From: Sipunculus nudus
Taxonomy: Eukaryota > Annelida > Sipuncula > Golfingiida > Sipunculidae
Reading direction: 5' to 3'
Assembly: GCA_026874595.1 (NCBI GenBank)
Contig: CM049317.1
Location: forward strand, 37,856,401 to 37,920,400
DNA: 64,000 nt
The notes beneath the pieces are model-generated. The model worked only from the letters and a program-made list of their open reading frames with translations, did not search any database and was not told where the DNA came from. Positions 12,042-23,390 of this stretch are shown here, one piece after another (positions within the stretch are counted from its first letter, which is position 1; each line of letters opens with the position of its first letter). The position numbers and the translations under genes were made by a program.

Positions 12042-12197
12042 ACTCCTCAGAATGTGGTTAGCGTGGACTGGTACCAGGGGGCCAAAACAATTTACTATTA
12101 CAATGCTGCTAAAAACACACGTGTTGTCGGAGAGGCCTTGGCCAAATACACGGAAACACGGTTGGGCGGCCATATTGGCCTCGTTGTGGTTCGGCGA
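12042..12197 (+). pseudogene. Truncated lipase exon 4, second copy
   Basis: Same structure as the first truncated copy: intact acceptor, 106 bases of exon 4, then the transposon end with the GCGA/GTAAAC donor-like site. The open part again totals 156 bases. It reads QNVVSVDW as in the complete exon 4, whereas the first copy reads QNLVSVDW. Confidence 0.7.
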
Positions 12198-12555
12198 GTA
12201 AACAAACACCACGTGCTTTTGTATTACTAGGGAAATAAACGAAAATCATCGCTTAATCCACTACACCTTTTATATTTTCTATCATGACTGAGTAAAATAA
12301 TGTTATATAACCTGACACCGTTGGTATTAAAGATTCCACAGCTGTTAAGGAAAATGTATCCCATGACACCATTAACATAGAGAGCCTTCAAGAGGCCTGA
12401 GTATAATCAGCTCCTTGATTTCACTTGGCGGCTGTGTCACAGTCAGTTCAGTGGGCAATGCTTTCCATATGACACAGTTTTTCGGGTTAGATAAGACAAA
12501 TCATGACTTCTTCATTATACTTATTTCATACTTGTATAAGTTTTAACCAAATATA

Positions 12556-12586
<31 letters not shown>

Positions 12587-12603
12587 TATGTATATCTTTA
12601 TAT

Positions 12604-12654
<51 letters not shown>

Positions 12655-14496
12655 AGCACAGAAACTGATTATTCCAAAATATATATATCAAAATAATTAG
12701 AGCACGCATGTGTACATGCTTATTTGTGTATATATGTGTGTATATATATTATGTTTAAATATTATATTATATATTTACATATATGTATATATATAAATAT
12801 ATATATATATAATTATATATATGTATATATACACATATATCTCTATACACAAAAGCACAAAAACTGTTTATTCCACAATAGATATATCAAAAAAATAAAA
12901 CATGTATATGTACATGTTCATCTGTGTATGTATGTATATATATAATAAAAAAATCATTATACAAAATTTAATACAATTAAATTTATATATATGTATAAAA
13001 TAACAATATATATATATATTTAAAAATATCATTTAATAAAATTATACATATATAATACGTCGGTGTAATAATATTGATTATAGCCTGTTAATTTGAAAAT
13101 ATAAATATCAATAAATTTGGGTTATAATTCTACATTGATTTCAAGAACAATAATCTGCCATTTCCATACCCTTCTAATAAATCATGCTAAATAAGAAATG
13201 GTATACATTATTAAAACTATACTATATTACGGGCCATATAAGTTGTTTTTTCTTTTATGATCAATTCCACCTATTGTGGTGTTTTGTACGTCATGTAGAA
13301 CTAGGAACAAAATGAGACTAATGTAAAAAATCAGTTATATCTTATTCCATGATTTGATTATAATAAGACTTGATGCCAACTGTAACTATATAAGATCTAA
13401 CAAAGAATGATATTGTGAATACCTGTCATCTTTTTATATAGCGAACTTATTGGTGACATATATTCTGATTATTTTGACGAATATAACATTATTTTTCCAA
13501 AATAAAAGCATAATAATATACATTATAATGCGCATGCCGTTTAATATTTCGATGTTCATTAATTCAAAGTTTATGCTAAAACACATTAGACTGGTTTCGA
13601 GATAACCAAATAATGACAGACCATTATAAATATTCTCAAAGAGAATAAAAGAACTATTAGTTTTGGATCACTTCATATATAATATTAATTCACGTCATCA
13701 GAAAATCCATAGAGAAATTATATTTTAGAAGAGTGTCATATTATATTATATTATATTATATTAAATCGAAAAAAAAATCATAATATAAAATTTTCCTTTA
13801 CTTATTTTTATATTGCTAAACATTGTTCGGCAGTGTACATCACCATTGATTTGGCAATATTTCTATTTAACATGAAATTCAACTGTGTTTACTATATGTA
13901 ATAATACAGCTTTAGTCAGGCAACCAGGCAAAGCCCATCATAAACAAATGTGTCCAGTCTGACCGGTCTAGCCAAATGTTCAGACATTTCTTTCAAACCA
14001 TTATGAAAAGGGCCTAATTACATGCCTTTGATGTTAACGAATAAAATTTGTCATATTCTGTTTGTGAGGCTGGCTGAGTTCTAAGAAGAAATTAGGTTTA
14101 TTGGTTAAATATATTTAAGAAATAGCTTGATGAAAATTAGGTGCGCCATGAAACAACAGCATATATACAGAATACGATACAAATATAATTACCAAAAATT
14201 AATGGCAGACTGTGTAAATACCATGTACCACGTCGAACCCACTCCGCCTTTGCGTGATTCCCTTCACTGTGAAACAATTTCAACTTTAATGAATTATACT
14301 CATGTCTTCCTTTATATTTATATTATTTGTTTTTGGTACAAAAATGTTTTCAAAGGGTCATGTAAAGTTTTTTTTGTATATTATTTCATTACATATATTT
14401 ATAGGCCCCTTTGAAGCATTTTCTCACAGGACTATGATATGTATGTTATATAAATATATATATATACACATATATATATACATACAAACATATATA

Positions 14497-14542
<46 letters not shown>

Positions 14543-15090
14543 ATCCAAAATTGAAAGTTTTATTAAAGCCTTTAAATGTTACCAGATGCATAATCATCAG
14601 CAGTTAATAAGCTGCATGATCCGATAGGATGTCCGTGTGTCATGAATCCTCTAAAAGACCGACATGAGTAATCATAGTGTAAAGTCTTTTGTTAAACCTC
14701 AGATGAAATGTAAATGTATCACATGACCACAGCCTGGGCATCTTGTCAATGTTAAGGAGATGTGACGACATGCATACCAGACCAGAACAGATACGCCATA
14801 CCGGCCCAGCCACTGACTGACAGATGATGGATATATTCCCATTAAAGCTAAATTTGGTCAGAAAATCACGGGCTTAACCTACTTTTAGTTATACTTGTTG
14901 GATTGGAATGTTAATTTAGACCAGCACCGTGTTTATTTTATTCAAAACCGGTGTAAAATTTTCAATATTATTATATTCTTAACACCATATTCAAGGCGCC
15001 CACGTGCTACTGTTTACTCGCCAACCGGAAGTAAACAAAGTTTTCATCCGGGGCCCTCACTTCCATATAAGCCAAACCGTGTTTCTGTGT
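12148..15090. mobile_element. Non-autonomous TIR transposon, copy 2
   Basis: Near-identical to copy 1 with the same ends, 33 bases longer mainly through a larger AT microsatellite at about 12556-12650. It was duplicated with its neighbours, not independently inserted, because both flanks match those of copy 1. Confidence 0.75.
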
Positions 15091-15097
15091 AATAATG

Positions 15098-15350
15098 CAA
15101 CACTACTCAGTACAAGGAGCACAGCAACACTACTGAGTACAAAGAGCTCAGCAACACTACTGAGTACAAGGAGATCAGCAACACTACTGAGTACAAGGAG
15201 CTCATCAACACTACTGAGTACAAGGAACTCAGCAACACTACTCAGTACAAGGAACTCAGCAACACTTCTTAGTACAAGAAGCTCAGCAACACTACTGAGT
15301 ACAACTCAGCAACACTTCTTAGTACAAGGAGCTCAGCAACACTACTGAAA
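15098..15350. repeat. 27-bp minisatellite, third block
   Basis: About nine units, almost identical to the second block, leading into the intron before the complete exon 4. Confidence 0.93.
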
Positions 15351-15511
15351 ACATTGAACTCGTTCTCGGCAAAACAAACAGAAAAAATATCCACTATGCC
15401 GTAAAACATATTTGTATGTGTGGCCTTACCCGTCAGTTTGTCCCTTTTTGTCTGTCTCTCTGTGTCCCCGCTGACGTTAACGTTAATTCGTTCCCTATTT
15501 TTATTTGACAG

Positions 15512-15749
15512 ACTCCTCAGAATGTGGTTAGCGTGGACTGGTACCAGGGGGCCAAAACAATTTATTATTACAATGCTGCTAAAAACACACGTGTTGTCGG
15601 AGAGGCCTTGGCCAAATTCATCCAGCTGCTACAGCGACATTTCAGGGTATCACGTGACCAAGTCCATCTAATTGGTCACAGTCTTGGCGGTCACGTGTCA
15701 GCCAACGCCGGCAAGAGATTACAAAATCCTAAAATAGGCAGAATATCAG
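15512..15749 (+). CDS. Lipase left copy exon 4 (nucleophile exon)
   Basis: 238 bases between TTATTTGACAG and ATCAG/GTAAGG, phase 0 in and phase 1 out. It encodes the strand VVSVDWYQGAKT, the helix VVGEALAKFIQLLQRHF and the nucleophile elbow VHLIGHSLGGHVSANAGKR, where the Ser of GHSLG is the catalytic residue of the lipase family. It aligns without gaps to exon 4 of the right copy. Confidence 0.9.
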
Positions 15750-16227
15750 GTAAGGCATGAATGAAGAAAAAGGAAGACAAAAGTAACGCTAGCTGGGATC
15801 CATGGAATATTGGAATTAAATTAAAATAGAAGATGTCGAATTCAAAGTTATAGATTTTTGTTTTAGTTGAAACCTCATTTACATTACTTTCACCACCTCA
15901 TCTGTGGTAGTGTGAATCTAGAGGTACCTCGCCACACAACGCGGCAAAATGTGACGTGTTAACGTGAATGCCTGGCCTAAAACACGCACCTACACGCACA
16001 CATATACGTATACACGGACTTCTTACGCCAATGTTATACGTTATTAATTAACTAAAATGATTGACCTATTAATACCAGGTGGTGTTAAACGTCAATATGA
16101 TAACAGATTAGTAGTAGATTGCTTTCGTATTGAGTTCTTATAGACCCATAAAGGAACGACAGAGGGAGAGGGAGGGGATGAAAGTGAATTAATCCCCATA
16201 ACATACCTTTACTTTCCTGCCTTTCAG
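15750..16227. other. Lipase intron 4
   Basis: 478 bases, no gene. It is recognisably homologous to intron 4 of the right copy (59664-60152) at both ends. Confidence 0.7.
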
Positions 16228-16425
16228 GTATGGATGTTCCAGACATCGGGATTGATGTTGATGATAATGACGACACTTTAGATCCAAGTGACGCAGATTT
16301 TGTTGACGAGATCCACTCGCAATTGTCCCGCAGCAAGAAAGGCCATGCTGATTTTTACCCAGACGGTGGATTCTATACCATGCCAGGCTGCGGGGTATTT
16401 GGGGATGCACTGGGCCGTAGAAAAA
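16228..16425 (+). CDS. Lipase left copy exon 5 (catalytic Asp, lid start)
   Basis: 198 bases after CTTTCAG, ending AGAAAAA/GTAAAT, phase 1 to phase 1. The junction with exon 4 gives SG-MDVP, placing Asp where pancreatic lipases have the catalytic Asp of LDPAEP. LDPSDADFVDEIHS and GHADFYPDGG are strongly conserved family blocks. After MPGCG, which opens the lid, only a short linker precedes RRK; the right copy has 31 more residues here. An alternative donor after TGCGGG would break phase with exon 6, so the later one is preferred. Confidence 0.85.
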
Positions 16426-17780
16426 GTAAATTTCAAATCAACAATTAGCTCCGAATAGAGCTTTCTGTTTTATATGCTTCTATTAATATACGTTTAAATG
16501 ATTGTTGACAAGGAAACTAAAAAAAAAGACCAGACTTCATAACCATAAAATCATAATAAACATTAGACCATCAGATGTCATGGAGCATTTGCTTAAGATA
16601 ACAAATAACAAATAAGTTGTCCCAAATAACAGGTGACGTCCAACTGTCACGACTAGTCACACTACTAACGGCCATAGCACATAAATATAGGTCACATGAT
16701 TTTCGATTTACAAGAGGAATTTACATCTGCACATCCCATGTCTATTAATCGTTACACGATTTTGTCTCAATAAACATGACACTGATAGCTTGTCTGTCAT
16801 ACTGAACATGAGACCTACGGTCTTAACATTAACTCTGTACAAAAACTATGCATGACAGTCGGTTAACTGAAATAATACAGGAACACTGAAATTACCATTT
16901 CAGTTATCCAGCATAAAAGCATAATACCACCTACTGAAAGCTTTCATTTTAGATATCATCCATTTCAATTCATACTCATTTCATTATATCTACTTTAAGG
17001 AAAAGCTGAACTTCTCATGCAAAAATATTCCAGTGTTTAAGAAAATTATGAAGAAGTCCTAGGAATAGAAAGGAGAGAACCGTCGAGAACGATTGGCCTC
17101 CGATTCTGGTGTGGCCTCCAGTATTTACCAGACATATGTCGCTGGTAACCTGTGGGCAGTCTGAGCTCCCTGTAATACAGAAGTGTAGCACAGCTGTTTG
17201 AAGTTAGTATCCCAATTCTTTATCAGTCTGAGCTCCCTGTAATACAGCAGTGTAGTACAGCTGTGTGAAGTTAGTATCACAGAACATTATCAGTCTGAGC
17301 TGTTATATTATGACCCACAATAAACCTTTTTTTTTCTTAGTATGCATGAGAGAACATCGCCGATAAATGGATTGTGAAAACCAAATATCCCAAGGATTCA
17401 CGAGGATGTGAAAACATGCGAAAACTCCGATATTACAACGATAGATTTTGCAGATTTCAACATGAATCTGCCTGTGGTGATTTCGATCCCAGGAACCGCT
17501 ATTTTCATGTTGCTGTTCGATCAGTTGTTTTATAATTATTAATTTGCACCAAGGGGCAAATCACCGAAGTTGTATAAAGTTACCGTAAACAGAATTGACG
17601 AGGCACCGTAGCATGGCTTCCGGATACGTCACATGATAAAACATGAAACCCCAAAAGTCTTTAAAAGAACGTATGATCACGTCGTTGTTGTTTTATTGTT
17701 GTTTTCATTAACAATACATGAAAATTCTAAAATATTTATATTTAATTTAATTTGAATAACCCGTGTCTGTTTTGCTGTAG
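16426..17780. other. Lipase intron 5
   Basis: No gene. It contains two to three units of the 67-bp repeat (17157-17300). A stretch at 17500-17690 matches 63105-63300 in the right copy. Confidence 0.6.
17157..17300. repeat. 67-bp repeat, two to three units
   Basis: Units begin TCTGAGCTCCCTGTAATACA and end near AGTTAGTATCACAG. The same unit forms a twenty-fold array in intron 5 of the right copy (61709-63030). Confidence 0.85.
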
Positions 17781-17911
17781 GAGACCTCATGGGCACATTC
17801 AACTTTTTTCGTTGTAACCACGCGATAGTGACACGGTTCTACCAGGAATCGGTGACCAACAGGCCCTGCAGATTCCGGTCCTGGGCGTGTTTGTCCTGGT
17901 TTAGCTTCCTG
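17781..17911 (+). CDS. Lipase left copy exon 6 (catalytic His)
   Basis: 131 bases after TTTTGCTGTAG, ending CTTCCTG/GTATAT. The incoming phase joins exon 5 as RRK-R-DLMGTF. FFRCNHAIVTRFYQESV matches the family block in which Cys closes the lid and His completes the triad. Cysteines further on (PCRF, WACLSW) fit the disulfide-rich end of the domain. Confidence 0.82.
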
Positions 17912-18256
17912 GTATATGTCATCGTGATCATCAGTCACTCTATCATCCTAATTATAATGTATTAAACTGTTTAAAATAAGTACATAAAGTCTGGTTACCT
18001 TATATGTAAGACTTTATAAAGTTCCGAGCAGACAAATCACTACGCATCCGGCTTCAGATCAACTCCATTATAGATATTGTGCCATGTGACGAGGCAATCA
18101 GAGCGCCCAATAAAATATTGTTAAAATTGTAACATGGGATGTCTTGTATTCATACAGGTTAACTGACATAGATGTAAATATAGCTGTCGGCAAAGGTCAA
18201 ATTTATCAGTTGAAGCAATGATTGCATTAGCACACGGCCTTGAGCGTATGAAACTT

Positions 18257-18323
<67 letters not shown>

Positions 18324-18372
18324 TTTGTGAATTTAAAGTTTACTTATTTTCCTTTCATTTTACTATTCACAG
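17912..18372. other. Lipase intron 6 with (AT)n
   Basis: No gene. A TA/AT microsatellite occupies about 18268-18320. Confidence 0.7.
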
Positions 18373-18484
18373 AGCGGGGCATGTCGTCGTAACGATGTGA
18401 ACTACATGGGCTACCATGCGACGCCACCTCGCGGAGGAAGGAAGACTTACTTCCTGAAGCTTAATAACCGGGCGCCGTATTGCA
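18373..18484 (+). CDS. Lipase left copy exon 7
   Basis: 112 bases after TATTCACAG, phase 0 in, ending TATTGCA/GTACGT in phase 1. It encodes SGACRRN, then YMGYHATPP and GRKTYFLKLNNRAPYC. The MGYHA...FYLKT-N--PFC pattern closes the N-terminal lipase domain in many invertebrate members. Confidence 0.8.
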
Positions 18485-18997
18485 GTACGTTTGCTTGTTT
18501 TTTTTTCCAAAGTGTACCATTTCACGTCTGCTCGGGCACCTTTATGTTACACACTTGTTTGTTTCAAGGCGTGTCTATTTGTTTTTGTATTATTGCAGTT
18601 CTGATTCTTTCCACAAACCTCTATTCATTATCGATGCATTTTCTGAATTGTTTTATGATGTATCTTCACATATGTCTTTAAATTAAAAAAAAACCTACAC
18701 TTCAACATACTCCTAACTGTAATAATCCTGAAGTTACAAATTATCTGAGAGTAACAATTGTATATTGCCATAATAATCGTATGAAAAGTGCAGGCACAGA
18801 GTACCACTTTATACCATTATTAAATTTCCCCTGTCATTATTCAACGCGTGACTTTAAACGGAGTAGCAAATAATAATCAATAATTCCAATATAGAAATAT
18901 CTTGATATAAAACACACCATATGTTATACACCTAAAGATGTTATTAATGTAAAGTAACATGTTATGTATTTATTCTTTTTTGTTTTTGTTTTCACAG
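18485..18997. other. Lipase intron 7
   Basis: AT-rich with no gene. It ends in a strong pyrimidine tract (TTTTTGTTTTTGTTTTCACAG). Confidence 0.7.
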
Positions 18998-19005
18998 AAG
19001 CTTGA
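18998..19005 (+). CDS. Lipase left copy terminal exon 8
   Basis: After TTTTCACAG, the bases AA complete Lys across the junction, followed by GCT and stop TGA, so the protein ends APYCKA. The phase agrees with exon 7 and the position agrees with the usual end of PLAT-less members. An ATTAAA at about 19121 is a possible polyadenylation signal. Confidence 0.65.
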
Positions 19006-19638
19006 GCGCACCATTCAGAGCAGCGACACCTCGCGGAACAAATTGGCATCAAGGAGCTTACTCGCACGTTTTTCAGTATCACCATTATTGCTTCCTTTAT
19101 GTTTGATGCTGTATTTTGTGTATTAAAATTTTTGTAAATCCGCCATATCTTCCAAATAATGATCTTTTCTTCTTTATATCTCCACTGTTACATGTTAAAT
19201 ATTTTCGAGCGTTTGTTTACACCGTTTCCCATGTCCAGGGAATGTGTATAATTTTACTTCGTTTTGTTTTATTCGACATTTGAATAATTTATAACGTTAT
19301 AAAACATTTTGCAGACATCAGACAGGTTCAAAGTAGATCATTTACAGTAGCTACAAGCATCCATCAGTGCCGTGTGTATCAGGCTCTTTATCACTGTTAA
19401 CACTTGCGTAGAACTGTGGTTTTCTGAATTTCAAAGGACGCAGAAAATGGCAACTAGAATATGTAAGCAATAACTAAAAGCTTGGTTAATGCTAAAAAAA
19501 GTTATTGAATGACTCAGTTGAGGTACGCGCTTTGTGACTCAATAATTTCAAGTTGCTTTATATGATTGATATAATTAGTGATTAAACACAAAAATAGGAG
19601 GATTATCATTTTCTTATTGTTCATGGAGACGAGACTGT
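19006..19638. other. 3' flank of lipase left copy
   Basis: No coding signal seen. Likely 3' untranslated region followed by intergenic sequence shared with the convergent dehydrogenase relic. Confidence 0.4.
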
Positions 19639-19800
19639 TCATTTGTTGCCTTGAAAACTGATCATGATCTTGACCAAACCAGCGGCTCCACTCTTCACCA
19701 GCTCAAACGCATTGGATGTTTCTTCGAAGGTAAAAGGCTGGGTGATCATTGGTAGTGGACAGCCAATCCCCATGCCACTATGGCTATAGCTGCGGGATAG
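19639..19800 (-). pseudogene. Sorbitol-dehydrogenase-like terminal exon, decayed
   Basis: On the minus strand an acceptor (TTTTTACTTCAG) is followed by YPAAIAIVAWG in one frame. After a shift of one base near 19755 it continues with PMITQPFTFEETSNAFELV and SGAAGLVKIMI to a TGA at 19641-19639. The order matches the C-terminal end of medium-chain zinc dehydrogenases of the sorbitol/polyol type (YP-A-AMVASG, then ITH-FTFEE--KAFE). Without the shift the frame stops at once, so this is a frameshifted relic or an assembly error. No other exons of the gene were found; the LTR element inserted just upstream. Confidence 0.65.
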
Positions 19801-20362
19801 CTGAAGTAAAAACAGCGTTATATCCAGTGAATGGCAGATTTAGATTAAAACAACCTGTAATTTTAGTCAGTTCCCTGTTGTACCTGTAAAAAATGTATTT
19901 AGATAAATCTTAGGATCTTAGAGGGACAGAGACCAAGCAATTTATTGCTTGTATGAATGATACCGCACAATGCAGATTCCAAACATACTGTTGGGACGAC
20001 AAATAAAGTTCACAAGCTTTTTCCACAGAAGCAGGTTCGATTTGAATTGCTGGAATGGAGGAACAACAAAAGACGTGTTTTCACTTGTAGATACAAATCA
20101 TTACTCTTTATTCACATATACAACAGCAAGGCTGTTGCTTTGAGACATATGCCATATAAGGGTACTGTCTAGACAATGTGGGAAACAAAGAGAATTAATC
20201 CTATTGCATGTCAGAATGAAGTCTGTTTCTTAAGAGACACGTTACATGTTTACATGGGAATGCTTTGTTAGATCGTATTACTATGGGCTAAAACTACAGC
20301 ACGGCAGGCTGACCAGTGACCAGCAAATATCAGTACATACACTTATGCTTTCCGACACATAC
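19801..20362. other. No gene recognised
   Basis: Spacer between the dehydrogenase relic and the LTR element. One short plus-strand open frame (19957-20172) lacks any family resemblance. Confidence 0.4.
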
Positions 20363-20970
20363 TGTAGAAATGTGGATCAAGAATACTCTTTATATTTTAA
20401 TGTTATATTTTAGTCTAATATATTGCTTGTATTCTATATATTTTAATGTTATATTTTAAGTGTAGTATTTCGTTGTAATTCATAATGTCAGGACCAGTAG
20501 TTATTCATTGAACTCGTTATAAGGTATATTACATCATTCAGGCATATTTTAACGCTGACACTAATGCGACATTGAAACGTGTATTGTATATAGAGATAGA
20601 CCCCATGCAGTTTACTTAACAATACTTCTAGTTATGTGTTATCTACATTCTGTTCACTCGGCTTGAGGTGACACATCACTCTAATTATGATTACTTCCTA
20701 TACCTTTAGTCATGTCTACGCCTCCTCTAATTATCAAGGTACTGATGCCTTCTCAGCTGCTTATTGCAATCAGGTGTAGCAGCCGGCTAGTAGAGAGCCG
20801 AGGCCGGGTTAGTTGAGGGTCAGACTTGGAGCCGTTCGGAAGTTCGGCTCATACAGGTCAACATATTATTATCAAATACCATGGATGTTTCTCCCTATAT
20901 CAAGTTATATTCTACAAATAAACGTTTTATATTTATCGGCTGCATCCTGATTTATCAGGGGACCTCTACA
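20363..20970 (+). repeat. 5' LTR
   Basis: Matches 27097-27697 from the TATATTTTAATGTTATATTT block to the shared end GGGGACCTCTACA. The 5' edge is uncertain because the first 30 bases diverge. An AATAAA at about 20919 probably serves polyadenylation. Confidence 0.8.
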
Positions 20971-20971
20971 C

Positions 20972-20986
20972 TGGCGAGCGTACCTA
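20972..20986 (+). other. Putative primer-binding site
   Basis: TGGCGAGCGTACC begins one base after the 5' LTR. TGG is the expected complement of a tRNA CCA end. The tRNA identity was not determined. Confidence 0.5.
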
Positions 20987-21118
20987 AAAGTGGACCTTTA
21001 CCGTCGTGAGTACTAAATTCATCCGATATCATTATCATACAAGTAAGTGGTGAGAATTTTTATTTTGCCGGTAAACATGAATTAAGGACAACAACAGGCG
21101 ATCCAGGCCCAACCAGTT

Positions 21119-21984
21119 ATGATCCACCCAGAGCAAATCGCATTACTTCAAACTTGCATGCAAGCCCAAGCGGGCCAACTTGCCATCAACCAAAGACGTT
21201 ATCAGGACGAAATAGAACAATTTCTGACAGAGTACGCCACCGGCCCCCAAACAGAGACGCTATTCCGCGTAACCAAACACCGTTGACACACTTAAAACGA
21301 CATATTTCAAGGACATTCTTGCCTCCGAGTGAGAAAGAAGAGCTACGAAAAAAATTGAACCGCATGAAACAGGGCCAAGGCGAAACAGTCGCCTCCTTAA
21401 TTCGCCGCTTCAAGTCCGAAGCCGAAGAGGCTTATCAATCAGCCCTCAGGAAACTGGACCAGTAGTGTGTGCTTCTCAAAGATTACACAGCGGCACTACA
21501 CAATCTCCATGTAAGACGCCCTGTTGTCTATTCTGATCCGCAACCAGTTTAACAGGCCATGGTTAAAGCTGCTGAAATAGAGGTAGCCGAAAAACGATCA
21601 AACTCCATAGTTACACCAACTGAAAGAATAGAGAAACCGATGGACATTTCGGCAATTCACCCAAAACTACCCCCCCCCCCCTTAAATGAAACTGACATCG
21701 CTAGATTAATCGACCAGAGACTAGCTGCCCTGTCCATTTCGCACGCACAGCCCCATCAAAATTCTAAATTTCCCGCCCCAAACAAACCACAACGGCAAAC
21801 AACCCATGGATCCAACACAAGACATACTAACCCCCTGGCTTGGACAACGGACGGCCGACCAATATGTTATGAATGTGGAAAGGAAAACCATTTGGTGAAA
21901 CAATGCTTAGTACGACAGTCCAGATTCGCTAATGGAGGGACATATGTACCCCATCAACCAAACAGTCAAACCGACAGGTCATAG
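21119..21984 (+). pseudogene. gag remnant with CCHC zinc knuckle
   Basis: Starts at an ATG (21119) and is broken by a frameshift near 21290 and stops at about 21463 and 21548. Middle part (about 21290-21465): ETVASLIRRFKSEAEEAY, typical of retrotransposon capsid proteins. Near the end (about 21865-21910) CYECGKENHLVKQC fits C-x2-C-x4-H-x4-C, the nucleic-acid-binding knuckle. A proline run is encoded by a C tract at 21671. Confidence 0.75.
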
Positions 21985-22049
21985 ACGCCCTTTTGGCCCA
22001 GGTTTCACCCAAAGATTCCCCTCAACCTGCCCTAACCATTTAAACTAGA

Positions 22050-22515
22050 AATCGCCGCAGCTCTAGGTACAGTCAGGCCCCAGATCAAACTAAACTGCAA
22101 TGATACAACAATCAAGGCTTTACTTGACACTGGAGCATCTCGTACCCTGCTGCGGCGTGACCTCTTTGAGCGTATCTGTTCACAAACTGAAAGAATCCCT
22201 TTGCTTAAGTCCACACCAATTTCACTCCAGTCCGTCACTGGTCAAAAACTAACAGTCCTTGGAAAAACTGAAATTCATGTTGACCAGATAGGTCCGTTAA
22301 AAGTGATCGTTAAAACTAATATGTCGGATGAAAAGATTATTGGGATCGATGCTTTAACACAGGGAAAAGCCTCCCTTAACTTACAATATACAAGCATGTT
22401 TTGGTTTACACAAACGTTGCCACTGATCTCCCATGCGTCACATGGTGTCGCTGGTTGTTCTGATACACTCCCTGCGACGGGTTTCCCAGAAATCGATGAT
22501 GATATTATTAAATAA
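22050..22515 (+). pseudogene. Retroviral-type aspartic protease remnant
   Basis: ALLDTGASRTLLRRDLFER (about 22112-22170) carries the active-site DTGAS. The following stretch (22201-22515) includes a conserved hydrophobic segment ending IIGIDAL, as in the second half of the fold. The open frame ends before the reverse transcriptase. Confidence 0.75.
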
Positions 22516-22559
22516 AGAATGCTTTCTCCGGCCCTGGCGATCCTTATGGTTTTCATAAA

Positions 22560-23390
22560 GATACGCCTTTGAGATTCATAACCGATGGTCCCCCTATTTA
22601 TCAGAGGGCATACCGCACACCACTGAAAAGACGCGATGTAATTTCTGACAAAATTGATGAAATGTTGGCGGCAAACGTCATACGGCCCTCGTGTAGCCCG
22701 TGGGCTTGTCCAGTCACGTTAGTCCCTAAGAAATCCAGCATCAGTCCGTTTTTTGTGTGGATTATAGGGCTTTAAATGGTGTCACAGGAAAAGATCGATA
22801 CCCTTTACAACATATTGACCAAATTTTTGACCTTCTCGGCGGTAGCGATGTATTAACCACATTAGAGCGGGTACCACCAGCTTGCGATAGACCCCCGTGA
22901 TACGGAAAAATGACTTTTATCTGTCACAGAGGCGAATTTGAATTGCTTAGAGTCCCGTTCGGACTTTGCAAAGCGCCCAGCTTTTTCCAAAGAACAATTG
23001 CAACAATATTTCATAGGGGTCTGTGTATCTGTGTATATAGATGATATTGTCATTTATAGCCTAGATATGAAATCTCATGTGCAATTTGTCCGTAGTGTTC
23101 TTAAACGGTTACAAGAGGCTAACCTGTGACTCACACTGTCCAAATGTGCTATTGCACGTGAGGATGTCAAATTACTGGGCTATATCATTAATGCATCCGG
23201 GGTTTACCAAGATCCCGACAAAACAGCTGCTATTCAAGCAATGACCCCCCCCCCCCCCCCCCACTAACCAAAAACAGTTAAGGTCGTTTTTGGGCATGAC
23301 CAGTTACTACCGTAATTAAATTCCAGGTTATGCAGCAAAAGCAGCCAAATTCACTGATCTTCTAAAAAAAGAAGTGTGCCTTAGTATGGC
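22560..23390 (+). pseudogene. Reverse transcriptase remnant
   Basis: Blocks in family order: YRTPLKRRDVISDKIDEML and SPWACPVTLVPKKS (22610-22735), VDYRALN-like remains near 22755, FELLRVPFGL-like block near 22935, and the catalytic YIDDIVIYS at about 23035. Several frame changes and a stop near 23128 separate them. The end of the domain (SFLGMTSYYR) is near 23290. Confidence 0.82.

Larger units (their letters stand above)
8441..15347. repeat. Tandem duplication of a 3.45-kb exon/transposon/minisatellite unit
   Basis: The junction sequence ending the minisatellite (ACTGAAAACATTGAACTCG) occurs at about 8441, 11878 and 15348, giving periods of 3437 and 3470 bases. Each of the first two units holds intron sequence, the first 106 bases of lipase exon 4, a 2.9 kb TIR element and about 250 bases of 27-bp minisatellite. 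The third occurrence leads into the complete exon 4. The two units are nearly identical except at AT microsatellites, so the duplication is recent. Confidence 0.9.
4143..19005 (+). pseudogene. Pancreatic-lipase-family gene, left copy (exons 3-8)
   Basis: Overall gene model: exon 3 at 4143-4303, exon 4 at 15512-15749, exon 5 at 16228-16425, exon 6 at 17781-17911, exon 7 at 18373-18484, exon 8 at 18998-19005. All junctions are GT-AG and the phases agree; exons 4-8 sum to 687 bases (228 residues plus stop). The alpha/beta-hydrolase triad is visible: Ser in GHSLGGH (exon 4), Asp in the MD that opens exon 5, His in CNHAI (exon 6). The product would end without a C-terminal PLAT domain, as in invertebrate phospholipase A1-like members. 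Such enzymes are secreted and hydrolyse acylglycerols or phospholipids. Exons 1-2 are not in the window and exon 3 has a frameshift, so it is probably a pseudogene, or its start lies upstream and the extra base is an assembly error. Confidence 0.7.
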
